Assembly: GCA_905250885.1 (NCBI GenBank)
Contig: CAJNOQ010000104.1
Coordinates: 7,279-71,278 of the forward strand
Direction: 5' to 3'
Length of the DNA: 64,000 nucleotides
Origin: Didymodactylos carnosus
Lineage: Eukaryota > Rotifera > Eurotatoria > Philodinida > Philodinidae
The translations under genes were made by a program, and so were the position numbers. Positions within the stretch are counted from its first letter, which is position 1, and every line of letters begins with the position of its first letter. The notes beneath the pieces are model-generated. The model did no database searches and was not told the DNA's origin. It saw nothing but the letters and a program-made list of their open reading frames with translations. Below are positions 10,648 to 24,700 of this stretch, piece after piece.

Positions 10648-12427
10648 TTAATTTGAACCGTTTGCATATGTAATATCGAAACCATCATCAATTTTTGTTT
10701 GAGACATATAAAAATCAAGATCGGAATCTAATTTTTCTTTAGTAATGGATGTATTATTATCGTTGCTGTTATTGTTATTATTTTTCGATTGATTTTTATT
10801 ATTTCCACTATTTCTGGCTCCTCCTCTACCACGACCACGACCACGAAAATTTCCAACACCACGATTTGAATTACCACGTATATTATTTCCACTGCCACGA
10901 TTACCGCGAGATCCTCTAAATATTATTAATAAGAATAAAATTAATATTTTAAAAAATGACAAAAATCTACGACATTTAGGTTAAACTAAACATCAAAATC
11001 GAACATAATCTTAGCTAGAAGTCTACAGACATGAGAATATTCTAAGAAATGATCCAATGTTTACTGTTTTTGATAAAGTTGTACAAAGTAGACAAAGGTA
11101 ATATATACACATCAATCTTTGAAGTTTTCTTTTATTAATCTCATGAATGCCTTAAGGCATCTATAGATGACACGAAGGAAATTTTATATGTTACATATGC
11201 TTTTTCATTCTATCGATTTAACGAAAATAAAAGTGTCAGAGGAACACATGTCACGAAAACAATAGAACACAAAGAGAGATATCTAATCGATTTTTTTACA
11301 TATGCAGCCTTTGGACGCGCATAACGGCAAAAAATAACGGCATTCAAGAGGTTATTAAAGCTGTCTACAAAATAAAAAAAAACAATAGTCGATGTTGCTG
11401 CTGTTAAACAAAACTCAAGATGGTAAGACAAATCTCATCAGCGAAGGTAAATATGAGTAAAGTGTTGGTCAAAGGCTCGAGAAAATCCCCTGTGGTGTCA
11501 CAAAACTATCTTGATAAGTTTTCTCTCTTCAATGGATCGTTGTTCTTACATGAATCAAAGATGGCCAAGAGTTGAGACGTAGTCTGCACAAGGTATTGAA
11601 TCAATCGATTAAATTATTTTTGAAATAAATCCATACCTTAGCGAGGTACCACGACCTCTTCCACTTTGAAAACTATTTCGCTCTGAATTCTGATTTGATT
11701 GCAAATTATTATTATTAAAGCGATTATTGAAACCACGATTAAATCGTCCACGAAAATTACGTACTAAATAAATTACTAATAAATATAGAAAATTCAATTA
11801 ATCTACACTGCTCGTTTTCTTACCACCAATTCGTTCACGACCACGCATCAGTCCACCACCACGTGGACTTCGATTTGCACCTCTTGGTGAAAATAAACTG
11901 CCACCAATACGCCGTCCTCTTCCGAAACCAATTCGATGAATTATTCTTGGCGTTCCACTAAGTCGCTGATTTAAATTAAAACGTCCCATTCCACCGCGAT
12001 TATAATTTCCAAAACCTCTACCAAGGCGATAACTAATACTTCTCTAAACAGTAAAAAAAAAATCTCATTATTAATATCTCATTAATTATTCTCTTGAACA
12101 AATAAATAAACAATTCAATACTTTTTTCAAACGATTAGCAATGTCTAATGCGGCAGGTCGATTTCTCATCATTATATCTTGTCGTCTTTCATTTGCACTA
12201 GCACGTTTTTGTTGAAATATTTCATCTCGAATGTTCGGAATTGTTACATGTGGTTGAAAATTTGCTTGATAACGTGGTGTTTGTTTTGCAATATCACCAA
12301 ATCTAAAAGAATAATCAACATAGATTAAATGAACAAGAACGATTTTTTTAAGCTTATACCTGCGATCAAGTGAAACTTTAGTGGCATTTCTTAAAACAAT
12401 TTTTCCTGTAATAGCAGACATGGTCAT
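10648..12427 (-). CDS. CHTOP: CHTOP-like chromatin target of PRMT1, RGG-rich
   Basis: Five exons on the minus strand (12427-12360, 12302-12122, 12043-11824, 11763-11637, 10915-10648) give 287 residues, against about 248 in human. CHTOP binds RNA, works with the TREX mRNA-export complex and is a target of arginine methyltransferase PRMT1 in the nucleus. Seen: an N-terminal KIVLRNATKVSLDRRF block matching the KVVLKSTTKMSLNERF region of CHTOP, a helical Arg/Gln-rich segment, a long RG/RGG-rich middle (about residues 85-235), an Asn-rich linker, and the diagnostic C-terminal KEKLDSDLDFYMSQTK (about 258-273), matching KEQLDNQLDAYMSKTK. The last intron is the longest (721 bp). The Asn-rich linker is an addition relative to vertebrates. 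Confidence 0.88.
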
Positions 12428-15400
12428 TTAATAATCTGGTTTGATGTGTTTTTCTCTAGAAAAATAATACAAGATAGAACAAAATGCAACAAAACAAGAT
12501 AGAACCAATATACAAAAATCGTTGATCACAGATAGTTATAGCAGCTATGTGTTAAAACTGCTCAGAGATAATAGCACAGATCCTTACAAGAGAATCCTTT
12601 TCGAAAAAGAGCAAAATTATCTATTTTAAATTAGATAACGGTTAGAAATGAAGGTAGAATTTTAAGTTAAACTACAATGACATGATAATCAATGTATCAA
12701 AGATGAATAATTTAGTATGACATCTCTGAAAAATTTTGGAAATTGTACTAAACTAACACACAAAATCTTAATCGACTTTTTGTTTCTCTATAACTAAAGA
12801 CTCAAGAGATTTAAAGTGTGATATAAGATGTCTCTATTCCAAGCTACAAGCTCAGAAATGATTCTGATAGAATAAACTTTTCACTTGAAAATGAGGTGTC
12901 CGAACTTTCAGTAATGTTGTCGGAATTTCTATTATTCAATATGGACTCTTTACTGTGAGTCTTTTCAAGTTTGAAATAAGTGACCTCTTCTTTTTTCTTC
13001 TTTCACCTGGACACTTAAATTATGATAATTTTTTTTTTGTTATTAAAATTGGTCGCAAAATTTGCTGTCTTCAGTCAAAAGTAGAAAGTAAAGAGCACAA
13101 ACAATAGTCAAAAACTTATTGTAGTCTACCTATGTCTGTTTTAAAATCGCTTAAACTTCGTCGACTGTCTATTTAGAATCGGACTATGACATTTGATTAC
13201 GTTTCTTGAATAATAGAAACATTTCTGAAAATCTGCTATCAATCATCAAATGTAAAGATAACTTCCGAAAATCACACATTGTTCTTTTTCTCTGATTCAC
13301 AAAAAAAAAGCCATCTCAAATGAAATTTCTCGAAAAGCAGTTATTCTTCAGCATAGAAAACAGAGTACATGTCGAATGTTTGAAGTAATGAACTATTTTG
13401 CTCTCACAAACTATTAGAATACCGAACGCTGTACATTTTTAACTCAAAAACTATATTATGAGTTGCTTTAACGATTCCATTCAGCAGTTAAAAACATACG
13501 ACATTGCGCACACATTATGCAGTCTATAAAAGTCTTTTCGATAACTCGAAATATCACGAAAACATGAGGTTTTAGTAAATATTTCATACCCTAAATTCCT
13601 CTGGCTAAAAAAGCCCCTCCGTAGGTCTAGAAAATTAATTCTGTGTCCGTCTGTCCGCAAAACATGGAAAAATGGCTGAAAAGTAGTCTGTAGAGTAACC
13701 AATTAGAAGAGGCAACAGTAGAAAGCCGTTTAAGAGTACATATTAAAGTAGTAACTGAGAAAACAACAAACACAAAGCTGTAACGATTAAATATGTCAAG
13801 TACACAGCAGTTGAGTGACAGAAAATATGTTTAATAATGAGTTCAATAGGGCACGCTACCTTTAGGACCGCAAATAGGAGCAGAACATTAGGGGGCGCAC
13901 CCTCCCGTTATTCGCGACCATGGCTGTCTTACGGAAAAATATCTTAAAGAACAGATTTCGACAAAAAACTGATAGAATCAGCTTATTTGAGAAGAATGTG
14001 TACTCTAATAGGTCGTCAACGTAGAGAACAGAGAGAGTACTTTTAAGATACGAACTACTATTATGGATGAACGGTGTTTTATTCAAATTAAGGAAAACAA
14101 CGTACTATATACTTTATGTTCATGTTAAAGAAGGCCCTAATTAATTTCTTATTTTTATAGCTTTGAGCTGACAATGAACATCCAGGGCTTTTCTTGTAAA
14201 TTCTATACTTTGCAAGGAAAGGTTGTGTAGACCTAGAAAATGTCTCATTTTAATCAGAAATTTGCGTGCTACAATCATGCCTTATTAAGAAATGGTTTTG
14301 GTTATTTTTCAGAGTTCCTGAAAAACTGGTTTTCCAGAAACCCGGGTCTTCAAGAACCATGGGCACGAACCCTTTTAGGCTTTTTACTATCTCGATATAT
14401 ACTATCGATTGGCATATGAGCGAAAGAAAACTGAGTTGGACACCTCAGAGGGTTTCTTCGTTAGATCGATGTATAGCAGACATTGGAGACTTCTATGCGA
14501 GAACATTCTTCGCTCTAAATTTGTTTTCTCTTTACTTTGTCATGAAAGCAACAGACTGGGTCACGTGATGCAATAAATCATTATCAAGGAAAACGACGTG
14601 TTTTTTCGATACCTTCATGTGAAACTATGGAAAGGACGCTATTTTTCTTTGTGCATACACTTTTTAGAAGATTCCACATGCTCTCATATAAAACAGAACA
14701 TTAGGGTCAAGGGCCAAGCGAGTCAGAATGATGAGCGTTACTTGTTTTTTATATAACCGAGACTGAAACAATTACTAATCAAGGCAAATAATCTGATTTC
14801 TTTTTGCCTTGAAATAAGAAAACAACAAAAAAACAACAATAGGAAATGAAGAAACAAACAAAAGGACAATTTTTCTAAGTGTCCTGACTTTACTACAAAC
14901 AGCCATGTCCAAAAAACAAAACTTTCTTCACTTTTCTGAGGAGGAATACTGAGGTATAACGCGATAATGCACTAAAGCGTCCAGCCAATGAATCCGGACG
15001 AGCTAAGAAAGTTGGTGAATGGTTGATTGAACGATTTGTTTATTTATAAATCAAGTGCTGTTCCAGCATGGTAGAGCAGTATAGTAGGACATATGAATCG
15101 GGTGCTGCACGAATAGCTGGTTACTCAACGAGTAGATTATTTCTTGATCGACATTATGTTACGATAAAATTCTTTATAAACTCGAAGATCTATTTAATTC
15201 TAAAGAGCAAAAATTTCAAAAAAAAATGGGAGCAAGCAGAGTTGCCAGATGCTTAGGTCAGAAAAGGGAAATAAAAAACCAAAAAAGAGGAAACGCATTT
15301 TTTATCGTATTAGTTCATTTCTCACTAAATACAAAGGGTATGAAAAAACATTTTCTAGCGCTTTATGGTGGTTCCACTTAAGAAACACAAAAGAAGTACA

Positions 15401-16201
15401 AAACATCATTTAAATCCAAACTTGAATCGATATTGGCTTTTTGTGGATGTGCTTCAGCCGTCATAAATTTCAAGAATTATGTATGGCAGAAATTTAGTTC
15501 GAAACTTTCCCACCTACGACAGTACTATTTCACTATTTTTCACATTTCCTTTCACCACACTTGAGACGAACTAATGTTTTTCTGTTACCGCTCACTTCTG
15601 AGACAAATTTCTAATTTCGTTCTCAAAAAAATGTGCATCTGTTTTATAAAAGTTGCAAAAGCTTTATTTTGACAAGTCATTCAGTCATAAGTTTTTTATG
15701 AAAAAATGTAAAAATGTTCATTGCAGGAAAAAGGACAAAAACAAAGAATTCTCAAAAATCGGACAAATTACGGACAGTGGACACTTTGTGGAAAAGACTA
15801 CAGAAAGCGGAATTTGTCCGCAAAATATGGACCATCTGGCAGCTCTGGAGCAAAGCCGATATTTTCGATTTTGATCGAAAAAAAACGAGAGTAGATCAGA
15901 CTATACCGTTGTTTCAATGCTTTTGTTACCTCCATATTAAAATACTTACCGTACAGTAAGATAGAGTATAAAGTTGCGTAGGACAAATGACGAATTAAGA
16001 TTTTCTGAATCAATTTGTTACGCGCCGAACTTAGAAACATTTTACAAAAATTTTGTTGCTCATCATGACTGACCAATATGAATCTCGTTTTTGAAAATAA
16101 ATGTACAGTTTTTATGGATGATCGTATAAATTACTCACAGCTTGAGTTTTATTTAGATAAAAACTAGAAGAGGCACTGTTTACTTTTGTTAAACTATCAA
16201 T
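12428..16201. other. Intergenic region with degraded repeat copies
   Basis: About 3.8 kb between the divergent CHTOP and SF3A2 genes. No gene was recognised. The part at about 14130-14560 matches the right half of the foldback at 24815-25415. The rest (13440-14080, 14580-16100) is slightly less AT-rich and looks like old unclassified repeat. A long promoter region for both genes is possible only at its ends. Confidence 0.4.
14130..14560 (+). repeat. Half copy of the 24.8-25.4 kb foldback family
   Basis: It shares with 25110-25390 a run beginning near CTTTGAGCTGA, then GGGCTTTTCTTGTAAATTCT, GCAAGGAAAGGTTG, ATGTCTCATTTTAATCAGAA and the ACTATCGATTG end. Only one arm is present, so this copy is truncated or a differently built relative. 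Identity is lower than between the two arms of the 25-kb copy. Confidence 0.65.
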
Positions 16202-17454
16202 ATGGATTTTCAACATCGTGCAGGTGGTAAAACGGGAGTTGGTGGAGTTGCTTCGGCATCAGAATCCAATCGTGATAGACGTGAGCGTTTACGTCAGTTA
16301 GCTTTGGAAACAATCAATTTGGCAAAAGTAAGTAGTCGCTTTTTTCTTACTGAAAATAAATGAATAAGTAGGTTTTAATGCTGCAATGCTTCGATTAAAT
16401 CTCAATTTAGATGCACGTGTTTCATTTCATTGATTTATATTCATATTGTCTCTTTCTCTTTTTAATTAAGGATCCATATTTTATGAGAAATCATCTTGGT
16501 AGTTATGAATGTAAATTGTGTCTTACATTGCATAATAATGAAGGCAGCTATTTGGCTCACACACAAGGAAAGAAACATCAAGCTAATCTGTATGTTATTT
16601 CTATTCATATCTATAGTGGACTATTTGTTACAATGTTATGTTTTTGATTTTATGTAGAGCACGACGTGCGGCACGAGATGCAAAAGAATTACCAGGTCAA
16701 ACACAACCTGCTAGACCACAAATCGAAGTTCGAAAATTTATTAAAATTGGTCGACCTGGCTATAAAGGTATATTAAGAAGCTTTCTATAAGAATGTTTGA
16801 GAGATCAAAATACAATTAATCACACGTTTCTCTTTTTTCTAGTTACAAAACAACGTGATCCAGGTATGTATAGTTTCACATATATCTCCAGTTAAAATTC
16901 ATTCTATTATTTATTTTCAGATACAAAACAACAAAGTCTTTTATTTCAAATTGATTACCCAGAAATATCAGATAATGTTGTTCCTAAACATCGTTTTATG
17001 TCTGGTTTTGAACAAAAAATTGAACCACCCGATCGTCGTTGGCAATATTTATTGTTTGCTGCTGAACCCTATGAAACAATCTCATTTAAAGTAAAGAATA
17101 TTGTTTGTCAGTAAATGTGTGCGTTTTCAATGTATATATTTCCTCTCTAGATTCCTAGTCGTGAAGTTGATAAATCAGAAGGAAGATTTTGGACCCATTT
17201 CAATTTGGAAACTAAACAGGTAGGATAGTTGCTGTCATTTAATCACTAATATTCTATTAAATTCTGAATTTTTATCTTAGTTTTTTCTCCAGTTTGCATT
17301 CAAATTAGAATCAAAATATTCCAGTGATTCATTGTCATCATCGGCAGCCCCACGGTATGGACCAATCGGGCCTCCGCCACCACCATCTATTCCTCCTGCG
17401 GGCAGATTACCTCATTTACCGGCACCACCGACGTTTCATAATTCGGAATATTAA
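16202..17454 (+). CDS. SF3A2: Splicing factor 3A subunit 2 (SF3a66 / Prp11 family)
   Basis: Seven exons (16202-16327, 16471-16589, 16658-16767, 16843-16863, 16921-17090, 17151-17219, 17281-17454) give 262 residues. Exon 4 is only 21 bp. SF3A2 is part of the U2 snRNP SF3a complex, needed for branch-point recognition in the nucleus. Seen: the N-terminal MDFQHRAGGKTGVGGVAS, a matrin-type C2H2 zinc finger (Cys56, Cys59, His72, His78) in SYECKLCLTLHNNEGSYLAH, and the core DNVVPKHRFMSGFEQKIEPP and RRWQYLLFAAEPYETISFK. The protein ends in a short Pro-rich tail. Human SF3A2 is 464 residues because of a long Pro-rich tail; here that tail is almost absent, closer to yeast Prp11 in size. An AATAAA signal lies at 17524-17529. 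Confidence 0.95.
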
Positions 17455-20400
17455 ATATGTAGTGTTTATTTTGCTGTGTTTTTTTCTCAGAGAGAATGTT
17501 GTTTGTTGTAAGTATCCTGTTCAAATAAATTTTTCATAATAGACTTTTTTTGACACTTTTTATTTCGTACGATAATCAGATATATTTGAACGTTTCGGGG
17601 TATTATCAAAATCTCTAAAATTCTTTGCTCTTTTTCTGTCGATGTGACTGGTATAACCGACAAAGATATTTCGCAAATTGGCTGCGGTTTGACGAAAAAA
17701 TATCTTGGAGAGCTTGGAAATATTTTCTTTTTTTTTATCTAGGAATGTGTTTGTTCTATTGGTTTACAAGACGTCGAACAGATCCAAGAATTTCGTTTAG
17801 TAGGCAACTGGTTTTCAGTAATTTCAATGAAATTTGTATACATACTGTTTCTAATTGAACACTCTTCCAGCTATTCAAATTATATCTTCTAGCCATCGTG
17901 ATCAAGGAAAAAATTAAGAATACAAAGTGGCTAAAACTTTTAACTCTCACTTTAGTTACCTTTATGCAACTGTCTCTCATGGTCCACTCTTAATCTTTTT
18001 ATGAATTCTCTAAAAATATTCGATTACGAATCTTCGAATATATTTTAAAATAACTTGTTCAATAACCACCTGTTGGCTCTTTTATTTGTCCTCGACTATG
18101 TTGTGCCAAATTACTGATGGATTCTACTTTAAGAAGTGACAGTTGTATACAATCAGTAGATGTGTTCATTGACAAAAAAAAACTTCAGTTTTTTTCTTCT
18201 CTTATTTTCAGGGTCAAAGCTGTTGTTCAAATAAACTGAGCTAAAAATTGAATAAAAAAAAAGTCATGTTGTATATGATACTCCCCCCCAAGGAATTTAC
18301 TTGACTATATAGAAATTGCTAAAATCAAATAGTCAATACATAAACGGTGATATTGTTTTGTGCAGACAATTGTTATAGTGGTAGCAAATTTTATTTCTCG
18401 TCCACATAACTGAATGAAACCATAAAATTACAAATTTTTCATTTAACGATTCTTTTATCAATATATGAAGAGTAGTAGTAGAACTAACATATTGTATGTT
18501 TTGCTTGTAAGATATCGAGAATGCGTTAATTTTTTTTTTTTTTGCATGATAGTTGAAATAGCATACATATCTTCTAGTTAAGTTACATAAAATCAAATGA
18601 GCAAGTGTATGTGTTCACAACTGTTTAATAATATTATGTAATATACACACACACATACCGCAAATTTCCACAAGGCAAAAGAAAGTTGTGAGAAGTCACA
18701 GATATATACACAATATATGTTATTAATTTTGCACTATATTATGTATTGATTTTAGCTACCGTTCTTGCAATGGGAAAAAAGCTACTTACCTGGAATATTC
18801 GCTAAGATCAACTGAACGTTTAGAATATTTCTACACATGTAGTTTTTTTGTGTGTAAGTGTAAATGGTAACAAGAAGCAGGAGTGACTTTTCATTATAAA
18901 AGAAGTTTCCTAGAACTAAAAGAGACGTCATTTACCTTTACAGAGTACTATGAATGAACAAATCATACGTTTGTTGTAGAAGATAGACACTAATTTCATG
19001 CTCATACCTGTACAAGTATTACTAAATCTTTCATAAATGTTGTCTATTTTTGTTCAAAAGCCATACGCGTGTTAATTTGTAAATTCTGTACACATTTTGT
19101 TTTTTATAATAACAAACGTTTCAACTTGAATGCATCACGTCTTGACGAAAAGAAGAAGAAGAAGAAAAGAAAACGTGTCAGGAGCTCTAATTATTAAGGT
19201 ATGAACAACAAGACTTTTTTTTTTCTTCTATCTGTATGTTTAGTTTGTGGTATTAAATCTATGGACAATTATCCAAGTTGTTGCACAAAGAGAGAGAAAA
19301 CTAATCAAATATTGACAATGTAATCATCCTTGACAAGATATACAAGTACAAATCACTCTAATCACGTGCGTACAATTTGGAACATATGCTAATTATGATG
19401 TCGTTCTTCGTATGTTCATTACGTGTTGGATGAGTCTCTATGAGTAATAGTAATTCCATACAATAGAGAAGCAAAAAAAAGATAGAAAGAATTATTATAT
19501 GTATTGATTAAAAAACTAGAGAAAACTTTATATAGTATGTAGAACAAATTTTTTAGTTTTTTTAATTTTTTTTTTATTAATATACATAGAGATGAGGCAA
19601 AAAATGGACCCGATCTAAAACGTTTGCACGCACATACATATACACGCACAATATCTCCCATCCTTCTATATTAAAAGAAATATGTAGATAGATTTTCAAA
19701 CAAAAAAAAAAAAAAATGAATCTGAGTTTATTTTTCATCGTATTTTCTTTTCTTCTTCTTTCTTTAATAAAAGTCAATTAGCATTCAAATGGTTACATTG
19801 AATAAAAGTATGTATTTTTCCATTTACTCTATATGTATGTCCCGTAATCGATCTTGTTCATAGAAGAGTAAAGAACAACAAAAAATCTTCAAGTAAGCGG
19901 ACTCATGTTTGATGTGGTGTCTAGTTTTTTTTAATTGAATTTTACAAAAGAAAGGTATTATGACTTGAAACATATCAACTATTGATAAGATGCCACACAT
20001 ACATGTTCTAGACACGGTCTTTCAGATTCTTTTTTAATTTTTCATTAAATATTTTTTACACTAGTTGTGCGTGCGAACCATTTTATGTAGTCGTGTTTCT
20101 ATGTTCTAGACGTAAAAACGATAATTTTTAGTGACACAAAAGAGATAATAGTTTCGTATCATATCGTTAAAGAAAACTGCTTTCTTCTTTGGTCACAGAT
20201 TTTTTTTAATTTTCTATTTAGCATGTTTATTTCTTCATCGAGTGTTTTGTGCATTTGTTTTTGCATAAGGTAAAATTTATTCAGTAGACAATCGATTATT
20301 TTTTTGTAAAAAGAACAATTCAGACAAATATTTTCTACATTTTGTTGAGAAGGATAGACTTTAATAGAAAACTATATTTAATAGAGATACACGGGGAAGG

Positions 20401-21791
20401 CGAGAGGATAAATGGAGACTGAATAGGGTTCGCAGTTCCCACAGAGCAAACTTCTCTTTTAACCCTTGACAACTGTCCACCCTCGATAGTGTAACCCCTC
20501 GACAATAACTAAGTACCAACTTTTTGTTTTTCCTTGGCTTATCACGCATAGATCGAAAGTCCCTTGCACAAGAAAAACAGACGTATGATTAAAAAAGATC
20601 AATATAGACATTGTACTAAGTATAGAATTTTAAGGTGGGTTCGGTTGAACCCGTAGACAGTAGAAGTAGGCGATGGACTATTTTTAACTATCTCGCGGGG
20701 ATCGTCCCGTATCTCGCCCAGTTTCGATAAATGTACTTCGCGCAAATCGCCCCGTAAGCTTTCAGCTTCGTCATCACCTCGTCCATCGTCAACTTTTTAT
20801 AAAATTTTCTTCTGAAACTTCCTCATCGATCCTCCTGAGTCCAGAAAGTCTCTGCTAACACAAGCTATTCATTGTTTCATCTTGGTTCACAAGATGAACC
20901 ATCACTTTTATTATAAAAATAGATCAAAATAAGCATAGCATCTTTTGCTCACAAGAAAAAATGTCCTTCGCGGGATTCGCGCCATGAAGTTCCTGCTTCG
21001 TCATCGTCTCGTGCCCCGTCAAGCTTTCGAAAAATCTTCCTCGCGAGGATCCTTGTCCAACGGCCACCTCTAGTAGACAGCTGTTGAGGTTTAAAATTGT
21101 CAAAATTTCAAAACATGTTCAGTATTCAGATGGAGCTTTCACCATGCGCTATTTTGATAGCTATAAAAATCTAATTTCTTGTTGTTCTACCTAGACGACA
21201 AGCAACATGTTTTTATTTGTCGACAACTGAACGGTATCAAATATCGCTCCTCTTCTTTTTTTTTAACTTTTCTTCTCGATTTTTCCTTTAATAAGTAGTA
21301 CCACGGAGAAAATAGACAGCTACTTTATCAAAAATATCGGTAATATCTATAAATTCTCATTTTTTTTTTTCTTCAAGAAAGTCAGTGATACTCTGTGTAA
21401 TCAATAACCTCTCTTACAATCAGTCATTACATATCGGAAAGACGGAAAAAAAACTATTACGCAAAGCGGAAAATTTTTTTGGGCAGATGAAACTGGACTA
21501 GAGGCGATTTCAAAATTGACGGAAACTGAAAAAACAAGCAACCACCGCTCATTTCTGATACTTAATCCTTTTAAATGTGTTGATGTTTTGTTGTTCTTTC
21601 ATTTTCAATTCTACGTCATGAATTAGAATAAGATTTCTTTCTAAAATGTTATCAAATCAATAAATATTAACGAACAAATCAAAGCTCTTTTTTTTCTTTG
21701 TTGCATACATTTTTAGCCCCCTTCCATCATCACTCCTCATTTCTCTTCTATTAATGAATTGATGATGACGGTATAAGTGAAAAAGAAGAAG
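17455..21791. other. Long intergenic region
   Basis: About 4.3 kb between SF3A2 and the calmin-like gene. It contains a possible leucine-rich-repeat coding scrap near 17640-17830, an AC-rich microsatellite near 18645, many T runs, and a GC-richer repeat at 20630-21080. No complete gene was recognised. The final few hundred bases presumably hold the promoter of the next gene. Confidence 0.4.
20630..21085. repeat. GC-richer repeat with two internal diverged units
   Basis: This block stands out against its AT-rich surroundings. It contains two diverged direct units, one with GCTTCGTCATCACCTCGTCC near 20762 and one with GCTTCGTCATCGTCTCGTGC near 20995, each followed by a CGTCAA block. The outer edges GGTGGGTTCGGTTGAAC and, on the other strand, GGTGGCCGTTGGAC are loosely alike, hinting at an inverted-repeat element. 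No target duplication was seen. Confidence 0.5.
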
Positions 21792-24700
21792 ATGAAACTA
21801 ATTAATAGCCAACAACTTAATATGATGTATGATGTTAGTTGTGATTCAGAATCATACGATTGTAACAACAATTATTTCTTATCATCAATATCGTATGATT
21901 CATATGATAAAAAATGTTCAAGTCCTTCTCCTATCATACATTTATCATCATCATCAATAAAGGGAGAAAAAAAATATTGTTACTTCACAGAAAAGAGATT
22001 CAAGACATTATGTTCTTCATCTACTTCTACTTTAACAACTACAAGAACAAAAAATACACCGGCGGCACTTATTGTTCGTTCATCATCGTTAAAGACAAAT
22101 AATGTTGATGATTATTATGAACAATGTCGAATTGATATATTAAGATCACGTATGGATAATATTCAAATAAATTCATTTTTAAAATTTGTTAATTATCATA
22201 TATCAAAACGTGGTCATAAAATTCATGATATTTCTAAAGATTTATCAAATGGACAAATATTAATTGATTTAATTGAAATATTATCATCAAATAAATTACC
22301 ACGTGAAAAAGGTCGTACATATTTTCATTCAATGCGTAATGTACAAATTGTATTAAATTATTTAAAATCAGATAAAAATCTTACACATTTAAATATTTGT
22401 CCAAAAGATGTTGTTGGTGGTAATATGAAACAAATACTTGCTTTATTATGGTTAATTATGAAAACATTTAATTTTAATGGTTTTCGTTTAAATAAAAATA
22501 AAAATTATTTTAATGAAAAAACATTATTCTATGGTCAAGATAGAAGTCAATTATTAAAATGGTTAAATGATATTTTAAATAAAATATTATTAACATCAAC
22601 ATATATATATGTTAAAGATTTTCTTAAAAATACATGGTTTGATGGATATTATTTAAGTTTATTATGTAAATTTATTTGTCCATTAAGTCTTAAATATCAA
22701 TCATTAACATGTGGACATCAATGTTTAAAATTAATTCAACAAATTAATGATAATAATTATCGATTAGAAAATTGTTTTAAATTAATAAATTTATGTTTTG
22801 ATATTCAAATTGATAATTATCAATTTTTAATAGATGAAAATTTTCATACAGAAAAACTTTTTTTTTCATATTTTTGTGAATTACAACGATGTATAGTTCA
22901 TTTATTTAAACAAAACAAATGTAATAAATTAACATTAAATAATAATCCTTATTCAAAAATTATTCTGGAAACAATTATGGATGATATAAATGGTAAGTAA
23001 ATCAATATTTTCTTAATTATATTCAGGTTTAGTTGATAAACATAGAAATGTCCTCTACCTTCAATCCATATGGTTATTATTTCTTAAATATTTTCAATAT
23101 AAAGAAATTATCGGACATAAATAAGTTAGTAGTACTACTATTTCAAAAATCATCAGTTTTTACATCAAATAAATCATTCTATGATAGTGTTCTCAGTTTT
23201 TTCTTATTTAATAATGAAATATTATTTTAATCAATAATTTTTTTATCTTTTATCTTAATCAATTGATCTGTGAGCTACAAAAAGTTGAATTCTGTGATTT
23301 ATATCCTTGACACAAACATACATATACATACATAAAACGTCGATGAATCACTAGAGAATTATATGTGACGAGGTCGAGGTTTTTCTTTCATTTTTACATT
23401 AAATTAGATACACAACGCCAATATCCGAAAGTGTTTCCTTCTTATAATCAATGATCAATTGATTGTACACACACTTGCGTGAATCTAACATTATTTAAAA
23501 TATGTAAAGAGTCTGCTGCAGATATATGTGTCTATTAGTAATGCCAATCTACTTGTCAATGATAGAAAAATGAGAAAAGAGAAATCTGTAACAATATTGT
23601 TACATAAGAAGAAAATATCATCTTTATTAGCAGCATTACGTATTAAAACAAATTAGAGGTTTCCTTTTCTTTTCTCTCTCTTTATAGGTTATTCTACATC
23701 TTCTCATTCATCGTCCTCATCACTAATAGAATCCATCGATGATGATTATTTAATTTGTATTGACGAGAACGATATAATGAATTTATCGATAAACGAGCAA
23801 AATGGAATCAAAAAACAAAATGATCTTATTACAGTAACAAAATCGCGAACGTTCAAAAAAAATGAACAAAATAATGAAGTATTACGTAAAAATCGTTGGA
23901 CAATTGTCGTTGATGATATACCATGTGAATTTCAGACAAATATTATTAAAAATCCATCTCAAAATGAATTAATAACACATAATTCTGATAACGGTATTAT
24001 CTTCAATGTTTCTGATATTGTGGACAATATAGAAATCAATTTGTATAATAATACATCTACGGTGAAAAATGACAACATGCCGTCAGTGAATAACAATAAA
24101 GATGAAACTATTAATAAAAATAACATGAAGGATTTACATAAGGTCAACAAGGCTACTGAAGTGATCATCGTAAATGGGAGAAGGAACGATGATGATGATC
24201 TTATACCATTGATCGAAAACGTTGAAAATAATCAACCAATTTTAGAAGAATTAATGAATAATCATATTGAAAAAAATAACTCTGTTTTAGTGAATAATAA
24301 TATAGAACAAAAATACAATAAATCCAAACAGCAAAAAAAATCGACTATAATAAAAGAAAAAATTCATAATGAGGATCAAGGTAATATTTCTGAAGAAAAA
24401 ATCGTCGAGATACCAATTACAGACACTGCCAAAAAAGATATGTCTACAATATTTCAAGAAGTCAATAGTGATAAAAATGAAGAAAAAAAGAATGGTTTTC
24501 TTCAACATGATGAATTAATACCAAAATTGAAATTAATAGAAACTATGTCGTACGATGCTACTGTCCCAGATGAAATAAATGCTAACCATTTTACGTGAGT
24601 ATTACCTGTTTTTTGATAATTGATATTATAATGTTCATTCGCCGAGTGGATTTATGTTAATGAATCAGAAAAAACAGCTCAGTATAGAAGTTAAGATTAC

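Noticed and set aside
21777-21791. GTG at 21777 as the start of the calmin-like protein
   Set aside because: An ATG lies five codons downstream in the same frame and an in-frame stop directly precedes 21777, so the ATG at 21792 is the sensible start.
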